Source: Terasakiella brassicae
GTDB lineage: Bacteria > Pseudomonadota > Alphaproteobacteria > Rhodospirillales > Terasakiellaceae
Assembly (NCBI RefSeq): GCF_014641495.1
Contig: NZ_BMHV01000002.1
Location: forward strand, 1 to 64,000
Direction: 5' to 3'
Length of the DNA stretch: 64,000 bases
Shown here: in pieces, positions 55,168 through 62,693 of the stretch
Layout of the letters: each line of letters opens with the position of its first letter
Numbering within the stretch: position 1 is the stretch's first letter
Notes under the pieces: model-generated
The model's database searches: none
Told to the model about the DNA's origin: nothing
The model's input: the letters and a program-made list of their open reading frames with translations, nothing else
Translations under genes and position numbers: made by a program

Positions 55168-55802
55168 TTCAATATCTCAAGATCAGTTTGTCGCGCCAGT
55201 TCCTGACGCAGCCAGACCAGTAAAAATTTGTTATATTCACCAACCATCAGAGCTGCCGTTCCCGGCCAACGCCACCATTGATCGACTTTCACATGTTCAG
55301 GAAAGACCGGATGCGCAATCAGCCGGACCTGAGGCATGGAAAAAGAAAACTCCAACAGGCTGCGCGGCATATGATAGTTCGCCGTCACCAATCGTAAAGA
55401 CTTAAATCCGGTTTTTTTAATCCAGTGCTCTGTTTCCTTGGCATTGCCCCGCGTGCTGTCGGCTTCGTGTCCAATATCAATGCAACATTCAAGCTCTTGC
55501 GGGGCACTTTTGGACAAGGCAAGTAATTCTTCAAGCTCCACCCCACGATAAACGCCGGAGATCAGTAGCTTTTGGGCTTTCTTTTGTGTCAAAAGGGTCA
55601 TGCCCGTATTCAAACGCTCCGTCCCGCCGGTCAGCACAACAATACCATCCGTTGTGGTATAATCATCTTCCACCAGTCGCGGCACTTGATCCATAAAAAC
55701 AATAAACCCGCCGGACCAGACCAAACAGGTCAAAATACAAAAAATTGCCAATGGACCGAAAAGTCGGCGTTTTTTTTGAGGTAACATCCGCACCATAATC
55801 AA
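55164..55802 (-). CDS. YdcF/DUF218 family membrane protein
   Basis: A 212-aa protein with one N-terminal membrane helix (FGPLAIFCILTCLVWSGGFIVF) and a periplasmic DUF218 domain: VVLTGGTERL, ISGVYRGVE and RLVTANYHMPRS. Relatives SanA, ElyC and YdcF affect envelope integrity or bind S-adenosylmethionine; the activity here is unknown. It begins at a TTG overlapping the ftsX stop (TTGA); ATG 55796 is the alternative. Confidence 0.83.
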   Translation of the reverse strand: MIMVRMLPQKKRRLFGPLAIFCILTCLVWSGGFIVFMDQVPRLVEDDYTTTDGIVVLTGGTERLNTGMTLLTQKKAQKLLISGVYRGVELEELLALSKSAPQELECCIDIGHEADSTRGNAKETEHWIKKTGFKSLRLVTANYHMPRSLLEFSFSMPQVRLIAHPVFPEHVKVDQWWRWPGTAALMVGEYNKFLLVWLRQELARQTDLEILK

Positions 55803-56692
55803 ACCATTTTACGAAGTGTACGCAAGACAGCAACACGTGCGGTCAGGTATCCCATTGCCGCTGCAACAATCGGCAAGCCCATAACAGTCGCCCATTGCCA
55901 AAGGCCGATATCAATATCAGGCAATAAAGCACTGTCAATTTGACGATATAAATAGGCAAACCCCGCGAACGTTGGACCGGCAGCCGCCAGTCCCAACAGC
56001 CCGCCGCGCAAGCCCAAATTCAGCGCATGTTCGGCAAATTGGCGCGCGATATAGGTATCCTGTGCCCCGATAAGATGGAGCACTTCAATCACATCCTGAT
56101 GGATGGCAAGTCCGGTTTTGGTCACAAAGAAGACCGTGCCAATAGAGGCCAACACAATAAGCGATAAAACAATATAAGCCCCCCATTCCAAGGTTTGGCT
56201 CATGCGGATCAGGCGATCCAGCCAAATACGGTGATCATCCATCGTCGCACCGGGGGCCACTTTATTCATGGCATCGACCAGCTGTTGCCCATCCACATCC
56301 ATCCCACTGCGCAGCGAGACGTCAATCAAATGCGGCAGCGGCATATTATCCAAGGCCCGACTATTGCCCAGCCACGGTTCCAGCAACGACACAACATGCG
56401 TACGCGCAATCGGTTCGGCGAGAACCACAGCCGGATGGGCCCGCAAAATTTTCAAGACCCCTTCGATCTGGGCTTGATCCTGCTTCACGCTGTCACCCGG
56501 TGGCACCTGAACCGTCAAGGTATCGGAGACACCGCGTTCCCAACGTGCACTGACCGACTGCATAATCGCTGTCGCCACCACAGACAAGGCCGCCAGATAA
56601 ACCATAAAGGCAATCAGCCACGGCAGAAAACGCGTGCCCGGATCTTTATCCAATGGCACGTCTTTATGGTGATTGAAGGACAGAAAACTCAT
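55799..56692 (-). CDS. ftsX: Cell division protein FtsX
   Basis: A 297-aa ABC-type permease: N-terminal helix at about 25-45, a periplasmic loop (about 60-165), three C-terminal helices. It pairs with FtsE to activate septal cell-wall amidases. GGAGGG, nine bases upstream, lies inside ftsE, and the ftsE stop overlaps this start (ATGA). Confidence 0.88.
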   Translation of the reverse strand: MSFLSFNHHKDVPLDKDPGTRFLPWLIAFMVYLAALSVVATAIMQSVSARWERGVSDTLTVQVPPGDSVKQDQAQIEGVLKILRAHPAVVLAEPIARTHVVSLLEPWLGNSRALDNMPLPHLIDVSLRSGMDVDGQQLVDAMNKVAPGATMDDHRIWLDRLIRMSQTLEWGAYIVLSLIVLASIGTVFFVTKTGLAIHQDVIEVLHLIGAQDTYIARQFAEHALNLGLRGGLLGLAAAGPTFAGFAYLYRQIDSALLPDIDIGLWQWATVMGLPIVAAAMGYLTARVAVLRTLRKMV

Positions 56693-57411
56693 CTTATCTT
56701 ACCCTCCATCCGCACATTGGGACGGTGTGCCGGGCGCAGCGGTCCCATTTGTTCAACACGACCATCTTCAATGCAGATACGCGGGTGGCCGAACTGACGG
56801 ACCAGTCCTTCGTTGTGTGTCGCCATAACAATCGTCGTGCCCAGTTTATTCAATTCTTCCAAAAGATGAAGCAAACGCACAGCCAGTTTATCATCCACAT
56901 TCCCTGTCGGTTCATCGGCCAGCAACAAGCGGGGGCGGGTAATGACGGCACGCGCCAAGGCGACACGTTGCTGTTGCCCCCCGGATAATGTACTGGGGCG
57001 CGCACTCATATGATCTTTCAATCCAACCCAGGTTAAAAGTTCCGTCACATGCTTGCGAATATCTTTTTCATGCACATTGGCAACGCGCATCGGTAAGGCG
57101 ACATTATCAAATGTCGACATATGATCCAGCAGGCGAAATTCCTGAAAAACAACCCCGACTTGGCGGCGCAGGGCCGGTAATGTGTCCCGTCCAGTGGTCG
57201 CAATATCACTGCCGAACAGGGAAATAAGACCACGGGTTGGGCGATGGGCCAAATACATCAATTTCAACAAGGATGATTTCCCCGCCCCGCTCGGTCCTGT
57301 CAGAAAATGAAAGGCACCTTCTTCCAGTGTCAGGGAAACATCGCGCAAAACCTCCGGCCCTACACCGTAGCGTAAACCTACATTTTCCAGCTTTACAATT
57401 ACCAAAATCAA
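56689..57411 (-). CDS. ftsE: Cell division ATP-binding protein FtsE
   Basis: A 240-aa ABC ATPase: Walker A GPSGAGKSS, Q-loop FQEFRLL, signature LSGGQQQRVALARA, Walker B LLLADEPTGNVD and H-loop ATHN. It drives FtsX in division. It starts at one of two TTG codons (57411 or 57405); GAGG is three bases from the first and nine from the second, so 57405 is slightly better. It heads ftsE-ftsX-ydcF-plsC-proC and is divergent from the zinc-ribbon gene, with an AT-rich promoter region between. Confidence 0.92.
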   Translation of the reverse strand: MILVIVKLENVGLRYGVGPEVLRDVSLTLEEGAFHFLTGPSGAGKSSLLKLMYLAHRPTRGLISLFGSDIATTGRDTLPALRRQVGVVFQEFRLLDHMSTFDNVALPMRVANVHEKDIRKHVTELLTWVGLKDHMSARPSTLSGGQQQRVALARAVITRPRLLLADEPTGNVDDKLAVRLLHLLEELNKLGTTIVMATHNEGLVRQFGHPRICIEDGRVEQMGPLRPAHRPNVRMEGKIR

Positions 57412-57592
57412 CCGCCTCTTACTTTAAATGCGATACCCTTTGTACGCATTCTTATCGCGTTCGTTAAGACCTTATTCACACATAATATATTAAAGTCAAA
57501 ACTAACGCGATTTTTTAAGCAACGGGCAGTCTTGCCTAGACGCAAAGAAACGCCTATAAAGAATAAGGACTTAGGTAAAAGCTGGTGGCTCC

Positions 57593-58558
57593 ATGATTAT
57601 TAGTTGTCCAAATTGCTCGGCACATTATTCCGTTCCTATCGCTGCACTCGGCGAAGAGGGGCGCACACTGCGTTGTGCGAAATGCGCACATACATGGGAG
57701 CAACCGCCCTATGAAGATAGCATCCTAGAGTTGGATGAACACGAGGTAACGACGGCCCCGCCGCCGCCGCCGCCAGCACCGGAACCTATGCCGGAACCGG
57801 AACCCGAACCCATGTTCGAACCGGAGCCGATGTTTGAACCTGAGCCAGAACCAAAACCGGAGCCAATATCCGCAAGCGATCGATTTGACGCAGACGATAT
57901 GCCCAGTGACGAGGAATTAAACGATATCTTCGGTGATGATGATATCGAACCGGTTCAATCTATGACCGAGTCAATGTATAGCAAGGACGATATCCTTGAC
58001 GATCTGGATGATCTGGATGACCCGGAACCAATCCCGGAAGTCTTTACAGCCCCCGTGCGCCATAAAGAGAAGAAGAAAAAGAAAGGTGGATTTTTTAAAC
58101 TCCTCTTCTGGCTGGTTGTCATTATTGCCTTACTTGGCAGTACGGTCCATTTTGGCCGGGGTATGATTATGCAATTCGTTCCCCAAGCCGCCCCGGTTTA
58201 CAAAATTTATGATGACTATTTCGGGATGGTTCAGGGCATGCTTGGCATGAAACCTGAATTGCGTGATTTGATGGAAATCCGCGATGTCCATTCATCACGA
58301 CGCACAGAAGGCAACGACAATATTTTGATCGTTGCCGGCGATGTCGGCAATATTTCTGAAACAACTCAAACCGTCCCACAAATCCGGGTATCCCTGTTTG
58401 ATGCAACGGATGCGGAAGTTCAGTTCCTGATTGTCGACACCAAAGACAAAGAAGTTGCCGCAGGCGGGACAACACCGTTTGAAGCCCAAATCAAAAACCC
58501 GGCAGCCAGCGCACGCCGTCTGGAAGTCACATTTGTTGACCCGGAAACAGAGCAATAA
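57593..58558 (+). CDS. MJ0042-type zinc-ribbon membrane protein (DUF3426-like)
   Basis: A 321-aa protein. Residues 1-40 form a zinc ribbon (ISCPNCSAHYSV...LRCAKCAHTWEQ; C5, C8, C28, C31). A Pro/Glu-rich spacer with PEPMFEPEPMFEPEPEP repeats (about 60-95) and an acidic Asp/Glu-rich stretch follow, then a Lys-rich patch, one membrane helix (FFKLLFWLVVIIALLGSTVHF, about 165-185) and a periplasmic DUF3426-like domain. Function unknown; the position divergent from ftsEX is recurrent in Rhodospirillales, suggesting an envelope or division role. Confidence 0.85.
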   Translation: MIISCPNCSAHYSVPIAALGEEGRTLRCAKCAHTWEQPPYEDSILELDEHEVTTAPPPPPPAPEPMPEPEPEPMFEPEPMFEPEPEPKPEPISASDRFDADDMPSDEELNDIFGDDDIEPVQSMTESMYSKDDILDDLDDLDDPEPIPEVFTAPVRHKEKKKKKGGFFKLLFWLVVIIALLGSTVHFGRGMIMQFVPQAAPVYKIYDDYFGMVQGMLGMKPELRDLMEIRDVHSSRRTEGNDNILIVAGDVGNISETTQTVPQIRVSLFDATDAEVQFLIVDTKDKEVAAGGTTPFEAQIKNPAASARRLEVTFVDPETEQ

Positions 58559-58579
58559 AGAAGATTTAAATCTAACCTG

Positions 58580-58615
58580 AAAAAGCCCTGCCCCAATCAA
58601 ACGGCAGGGCTTTTT
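58580..58615 (+). terminator. Rho-independent terminator of the zinc-ribbon gene
   Basis: A perfect 13-bp stem (58580-58592 with 58603-58615) around AGCCCTGCC with a 10-base loop and T-run of five. Confidence 0.92.
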
Positions 58616-58693
58616 ATATCAAATCTTGACACATCACGGCCCACCCTTTCTGGCGCGCAAAGATTACAGAAATTCATTTTGCCCCTTAAATAC

Positions 58694-58735
58694 AAAAGCA
58701 CCCCGACAACATGTCGCTGCCGGAGTGCTTTTTTT
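58694..58735. terminator. Second hairpin with T-run downstream
   Basis: AAAAGCACCCCG pairs with CGGAGTGCTTTT (one mismatch), with an inner CGACA/TGTCG hairpin, and a T-run of seven on the plus strand and a shorter one on the minus. It may act for asd read-through on the minus strand. Confidence 0.65.
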
Positions 58736-58742
58736 AAGAATA

Positions 58743-58986
58743 CGCTTTTAAGATAAAAGCTCAGATTATTGACAAAGCCCCTAAACTGTCATCCCCGACC
58801 CTGATCGGGGATCCATCTTTGTCCAATGAGTAACATCTAATCCATTGATTTTAAATGGATCCCGCATCAAGTGCAGGATGACGGCTTTTGGTCAATTATT
58901 TACTGAAAACACTTTGTCAGCAGTCTGAACCCCCACCAAAAATGATGGGGGTTGTCAGCCGTCTGCGCTTTTAAGATATAAGCTTA
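58743..58986. mobile_element. MITE-like non-autonomous element, copy B, with flanking direct repeats
   Basis: The core at 58760-58927 is the same element as at 50989-51155 in the opposite orientation, about 90% identical by eye; the 46 bases nearest one end are identical. TGACAAAG (58770-58777) and CTTTGTCA (58912-58919) are perfect inverted tips. Right of it lies a CCCCCA/TGGGGG hairpin and a second copy of the tip TTGTCAG[AC/CC]GTCTG-type sequence (13 of 14). CGCTTTTAAGATA[A/T]AAGCT[C/T]A occurs at 58743-58763 and 58966-58986 (19 of 21). The right copy overlaps the asd stop codon. No ORF inside. Confidence 0.7.
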
Positions 58987-60009
58987 TTTTTTCAAGTGGT
59001 CACGGACCAGAACTTCTGCGATTTGAACGGTGTTCAACGCCGCACCTTTGCGCAGGTTATCGGACACACACCAGAAAGACAGACCGTTTTCAACAGTATC
59101 GTCTTTGCGGATACGAGAGACATAAGTCGCATCTTCACCCGCACATTCAACCTGAGTAACGTAACCTTCGTCTTCGTGATGATCGACAACAACCAAACCA
59201 TCTTGGGCCTGCATCACTTCACGTGCACGGGCAACATCAATCGGCTTTTTGGTTTCGATGTTGATATATTCAGCATGACCAATGAACGCAGGAACACGGC
59301 AACAGTTGGCGTGAACCTTGATATTCGGGTCGAGAATTTTTGCAGTCTCCACCTTCATTTTCCATTCTTCCTTAGTCGCGCCGTCATCCATAAAGACATC
59401 AATATGCGGGATGCAGTTAAACGCGATTTGTTTGGTGAATTTCTTTTTGGTTTCAGACGCCGGCTTATTCATAAAGATGCCTTTTGTCTGTTCAAACAGT
59501 TCATCCATCGCATCTTTACCACCGCCGGAAACGGACTGGTAAGTGGAAACGATCACGCGCTCGATACCGAATTCGTCATGCAACGGCTTCAACGCAACCA
59601 TCATCTGAATGGTCGAGCAGTTCGGGTTCGCGATGATGCCTTTTTTCTTGTAATCCGCAATTGCTTCCGGGTTTACTTCCGGAACGACCAACGGAATGTC
59701 CGGATCCATACGGAAATGGGATGTATTATCCACCACAACCGCACCGGCTTCAGCAGCGCGCGGGGAATATTTCGCAGAAATTGCACCGCCCGGTGAAGAC
59801 AGAACAATGTCGGTCCCGGTGAAATCAAACGTATCCAGATCCTGAACTTTCAGGATTTGATCTTCCCCATAGGAAATTTCACGTCCGACCGAACGACGAG
59901 ATGCCAATGCGACAACTTCGTCCGCCGGAAAATTACGTTCCGCCATAATCTGGAGCATTTCACGGCCTACATTACCGGTGGCGCCCATAACTGCAACTTT
60001 ATAACCCAT
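58984..60009 (-). CDS. asd: Aspartate-semialdehyde dehydrogenase
   Basis: A 341-aa NADPH enzyme reducing aspartyl phosphate, leading to lysine/DAP, threonine and methionine. N-terminal VAVMGATGNVGREM, active-site Cys in NPNCSTIQM, SVSGGGKDAMDEL, and catalytic His in IGHAEYINI region. AAGGAAA precedes the ATG. It has a long 5' region with a strong terminator (60081-60126) that separates it from the upstream small ORF. Confidence 0.96.
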   Translation of the reverse strand: MGYKVAVMGATGNVGREMLQIMAERNFPADEVVALASRRSVGREISYGEDQILKVQDLDTFDFTGTDIVLSSPGGAISAKYSPRAAEAGAVVVDNTSHFRMDPDIPLVVPEVNPEAIADYKKKGIIANPNCSTIQMMVALKPLHDEFGIERVIVSTYQSVSGGGKDAMDELFEQTKGIFMNKPASETKKKFTKQIAFNCIPHIDVFMDDGATKEEWKMKVETAKILDPNIKVHANCCRVPAFIGHAEYINIETKKPIDVARAREVMQAQDGLVVVDHHEDEGYVTQVECAGEDATYVSRIRKDDTVENGLSFWCVSDNLRKGAALNTVQIAEVLVRDHLKK

Positions 60010-60080
60010 CTTGCTTTCCTTTGTATTGTGGCCCAGCGGTGTCTTCCGCCTGTTCCATTTCCCGATTGATGTTGCACATA

Positions 60081-60126
60081 CGAAAAAAGGCCCGAAGCGG
60101 TCATTCCCCGCGAGGGCCTTTTTTCG
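60081..60126. terminator. Bidirectional terminator upstream of asd
   Basis: A 13-bp perfect stem (60081-60093 with 60114-60126) around AAAAAAGGCCC with T-runs on both strands. On the minus strand it would end any transcript from the small ORF at 60157-60282, 30 bases past its stop. Confidence 0.9.
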
Positions 60127-60156
60127 AATATACGATCCGTTTTCAGTCCCCGCAGG

Positions 60157-60282
60157 CTACGCTTTAGTCGTCGTAGTCGTCTTGGTTTTCGTGAAGCCGG
60201 TGAAGAGCGTGCATGCAACATCACCCGCAAAACCTTTTGCGGTGGTCTTTTTCACAGACATGATGTTTTGTGCGTTCAACAT
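60157..60282 (-). CDS. Candidate small protein, 41 aa
   Basis: An ATG-to-TAG frame of 41 codons on the minus strand. The product is basic and Thr-rich: LNAQNIMSVKKTTAKGF, then AGDVACTLFTGF, then a KTKTTTTTKA end. No known domain. There is no strong ribosome site (a weak AAGAG about nine bases upstream); a TACGAT -10-like box is just upstream. It is bracketed by its own terminator (60081-60126) and the terminator of the transporter operon (60298-60349), so this segment behaves as an independent unit. A non-coding RNA is the alternative. Confidence 0.35.
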   Translation of the reverse strand: MLNAQNIMSVKKTTAKGFAGDVACTLFTGFTKTKTTTTTKA

Positions 60283-60297
60283 TTAAGGACACTCTTC

Positions 60298-60349
60298 AAA
60301 AAAATCGTAGCCCCTTCATACTGAAATTTGCACCATTTGTCTAGGGGCT
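60298..60349 (-). terminator. Candidate terminator of the arsR-CDF operon
   Basis: On the minus strand AGCCCCT (60343-60349) pairs with AGGGGCT (60309-60315) around a 27-base loop, then a short gap and seven T. It lies about 25 bases past the transporter stop. Confidence 0.5.
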
Positions 60350-60375
60350 GTTTTCGCAAATGCACAAAAGTTCTT

Positions 60376-61008
60376 CTAAACGTTTTGATCGGACAGTCGC
60401 ATTTCCGCAAGGGAGCGCGCAATGATTTGAGCAGCCCCCCATAGGCCCAAACCGGCAATTCCCAAACCAACAACAATATCCGGCCAGCCCGTCTGCGAAA
60501 CCCAAACACCGGCACCGGCCAGCATGACCGCAATATTGCCAATGGCATCGTTGCGCGAACAAATCCAGATAGACTGGCGATTGGCATCCCCGCTGCGATG
60601 TCGAAACAAAAGCAAGGCCACAACAACATTGGTGATTAGCGCCATAAAGCCAATAACACCCATGACCTCTGCGCGTGGAACCGTACCATTTATGATATGG
60701 GAAACCGATACAAACAAAACATAAGCCCCGACCGCACCCATGCAAATGCCTTTAAACAAAGCGGCCTTGGATCTGGCTTGCAAGCTCATACCCAGCACAA
60801 TCAAGGTAATGGCATAATTCGCCCCGTCAGAGAAAAAGTCCACCGCATCCGCTGTCAACGCCAGAGAATTCCCCATTGCCCCGGCGATGATTTCGATAAA
60901 GAACATCCCCAAATTCACCACCAGCGAAAACCACAGAATTCGTCGATATGTTTTATCAACAACGGGCGCATCCTGAGAAGAACAACAACTGGAACATCCG
61001 GCACTCAT
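60376..61008 (-). CDS. Cation diffusion facilitator family metal transporter
   Basis: A short CDF protein of 210 aa. It starts with a Cys-rich N-terminus (SAGCSSCCSSQD) and about six membrane helices. The metal site is in helix II (ALTADAVDFFSDGANY, D-x3-D type) and helix V (CSRNDAIGNIAVM; N..D rather than H..D). The C-terminal cytoplasmic domain of larger CDFs is absent. Likely zinc, cobalt or cadmium efflux. Its ATG overlaps the arsR stop by 4 bases (ATGA), so the sensor and transporter are cotranslated. Confidence 0.86.
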   Translation of the reverse strand: MSAGCSSCCSSQDAPVVDKTYRRILWFSLVVNLGMFFIEIIAGAMGNSLALTADAVDFFSDGANYAITLIVLGMSLQARSKAALFKGICMGAVGAYVLFVSVSHIINGTVPRAEVMGVIGFMALITNVVVALLLFRHRSGDANRQSIWICSRNDAIGNIAVMLAGAGVWVSQTGWPDIVVGLGIAGLGLWGAAQIIARSLAEMRLSDQNV

Positions 61009-61304
61009 AGTTCATCTTCCTCATGGACGTGGTCAATCATATCTTTCAAGGTGCAGCTGATATGGGCATCATGGGCCTTGTAAAACACTTGCCGACCCGC
61101 CCGACGCGGGCGTACCAAACGCGCCCCGCGTAACAGGCGCAAATGGTGAGACACCAGAGATTGCGACGCCTGTGTCATCAAAACAATATCACCAACGGAC
61201 TTTTCTTCTTCCATACAGGAAATCAAAATGGCCAAACGGGTTGGATCCCCCAGCAGTTTGAAAACTTCGGACAGTTCTATAAGCTGGTCTTGCTCAATCT
61301 TCAT
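61005..61304 (-). CDS. ArsR/SmtB-family metal-sensing repressor, alpha5 type
   Basis: A 99-aa winged-helix repressor: FKLLGDPTRLAILISCM, then QASQSLVSHHLRLLRGARLVRPRRAGRQVFY. The C-terminal helix has D-A-H, then H eleven residues after that His, then E three further, which is the spacing of the SmtB alpha5 Zn site (D-x-H-x10-H-x2-E). This suggests a Zn(II)/Co(II) sensor that leaves DNA on metal binding. ATG 61304 has GGAG eight bases upstream; a longer start is excluded because it would lie in the operator. Confidence 0.9.
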   Translation of the reverse strand: MKIEQDQLIELSEVFKLLGDPTRLAILISCMEEEKSVGDIVLMTQASQSLVSHHLRLLRGARLVRPRRAGRQVFYKAHDAHISCTLKDMIDHVHEEDEL

Positions 61305-61321
61305 ATCAATAACTCCAATTA

Positions 61322-61337
61322 ATGAATATGTATTCAT
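61322..61337. promoter_or_regulatory. Operator of the arsR-CDF operon
   Basis: ATGAATA-TG-TATTCAT is a perfect 7-2-7 palindrome, of the TGAA(N)TTCA type bound by ArsR/SmtB repressors. It lies 18 bases before the arsR ATG; a repressor here would block the operon. Confidence 0.7.
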
Positions 61338-61395
61338 GTATTTGAATTATGTCAAGACTGACCTGCAAACTGGATTGGAAAACAGGTTCGTTTCC

Positions 61396-62565
61396 TTAAG
61401 AAGATTCAATTCTGTCTGTCGGCGGAGCAAGGTCTTCTGCCGGGCTTTCATCGCCGATCTGAATTTCCTCGATCTTCTCGCCCCGTCTGGTGATTTTGCC
61501 GGTCGTGATTTGGATATCGCGGATATCTTTTGCCGTCTGGCCGAAATGGCGATCCAGATTCTCGACCCGTTTGTCCAGACGTTCCACATCTTCCAACAAG
61601 GTCATCACTTCTTTTTGGATGCGCCCGGCTTCTTCGCGCATGCGTGCATCTTTCAAGACCGCCCGCACCGTATTCAAGGTCGCCATTAAGGTTGTCGGGG
61701 ACACAATCCAGACTTTTGCTTTATAGGATTTTTCAACCACATCCACGAAATTAGAATGCAATTCCCCATAAATGCTTTCACTGGGTAAAAACATCAACGC
61801 GCTTTCCGCCGTTTCCCCGGGGATGATATATTTTTCGGAAATATCTTTAATATGTTTCAGCAAATCCGCCTTAAACGTGCGTGTCGCCAAAAGTTTATCC
61901 TGATCGTTTTCCGCATTTTGTAAGGCCTGATAACTTTCCAACGGAAATTTCGAATCGATACAGATGGACCCCGGTGGATTGGGTAGATGCAGAACACAAT
62001 CGGCCCGTTTGGTATTGGACAAGGTCACCTGAAAAGCATAAGCCGAAGGCGGCAAGGCATTGGTCACCAGCATTTCCAACTGCACTTCCCCAAACGCCCC
62101 ACGGGTTTGTTTATTGGACAATATATCCTGCAACCCGACCATTTGTTGGGACAAGTCCATAATATTTTTCTGAGCAGTGTCAATAACCGCCAAGCGTTCC
62201 GTTAAATTTGACATATGCTTGGCTGTTGATTTTGTCTGTTCCAACAAGCCTTCCCCCATCCGGTGTGTCAAATTCGCCAAACGCTCATCCAAAGTCTTGG
62301 TTATAGCCCGTTCCTGTGCCTGCAAACGTTCGTTCACCGCCTGCTGGGCACGGTCTTGCGTTTCATGCAACTGAGCAAGACGGCCTGTCAATTCGCTGTT
62401 GGCCCGGCTGAGTTCCATCATATGTCGGCTCAGCACATCGGCTTGTGACTCGTCCTCTTCCTTTGCCGGTTTGCGTAAAATCGCCCAAAGCGCAAGAATA
62501 AGGCAAAAGGCTGAGAACCCGGCAAGTCCCGCGATCAACAGATCGTTATTTTGCAAAAAATCCAA
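61396..62565 (-). CDS. rmuC: DNA recombination protein RmuC
   Basis: A 389-aa RmuC. One N-terminal membrane helix (LLIAGLAGFSAFCLILALWAIL), a long coiled coil (about 50-140), and the nuclease-like core with GAFGEVQLEMLV, CIDSKFPLESYQAL and FLPSESIYGELHS. RmuC limits large inversions and acts on DNA from the membrane. A C-terminal acidic tail follows. It is divergent from the DUF4139 gene. Confidence 0.94.
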   Translation of the reverse strand: MDFLQNNDLLIAGLAGFSAFCLILALWAILRKPAKEEDESQADVLSRHMMELSRANSELTGRLAQLHETQDRAQQAVNERLQAQERAITKTLDERLANLTHRMGEGLLEQTKSTAKHMSNLTERLAVIDTAQKNIMDLSQQMVGLQDILSNKQTRGAFGEVQLEMLVTNALPPSAYAFQVTLSNTKRADCVLHLPNPPGSICIDSKFPLESYQALQNAENDQDKLLATRTFKADLLKHIKDISEKYIIPGETAESALMFLPSESIYGELHSNFVDVVEKSYKAKVWIVSPTTLMATLNTVRAVLKDARMREEAGRIQKEVMTLLEDVERLDKRVENLDRHFGQTAKDIRDIQITTGKITRRGEKIEEIQIGDESPAEDLAPPTDRIESS

Positions 62566-62693
62566 GTGAATATTCCCTATCGTCTATCAGTGTCAGACAT
62601 CCATAGCATGTTTTTTTCGATGCGCAAGCTTGCCCCTTTTCCACAGAAGAGGCAACATGCAGAAAAAGAGATTTCATACTGGAGTTGTCAGAC

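Noticed and set aside
53631-57411. Conserved gene cassette ftsE-ftsX-ydcF-plsC-proC as a novel system
   Set aside because: The genes are ordinary housekeeping and envelope genes in a compact operon; nothing suggests a new joint function.
57754-57870. Pro/Glu repeat in the zinc-ribbon gene taken for a CRISPR or tandem repeat array
   Set aside because: It is in frame, codes for PEPEP repeats and has no regular spacer structure.
59000-59796. 266-codon frame antisense to asd
   Set aside because: Shadow frame of a clearly recognised enzyme gene; composition and lack of start signals argue against it.
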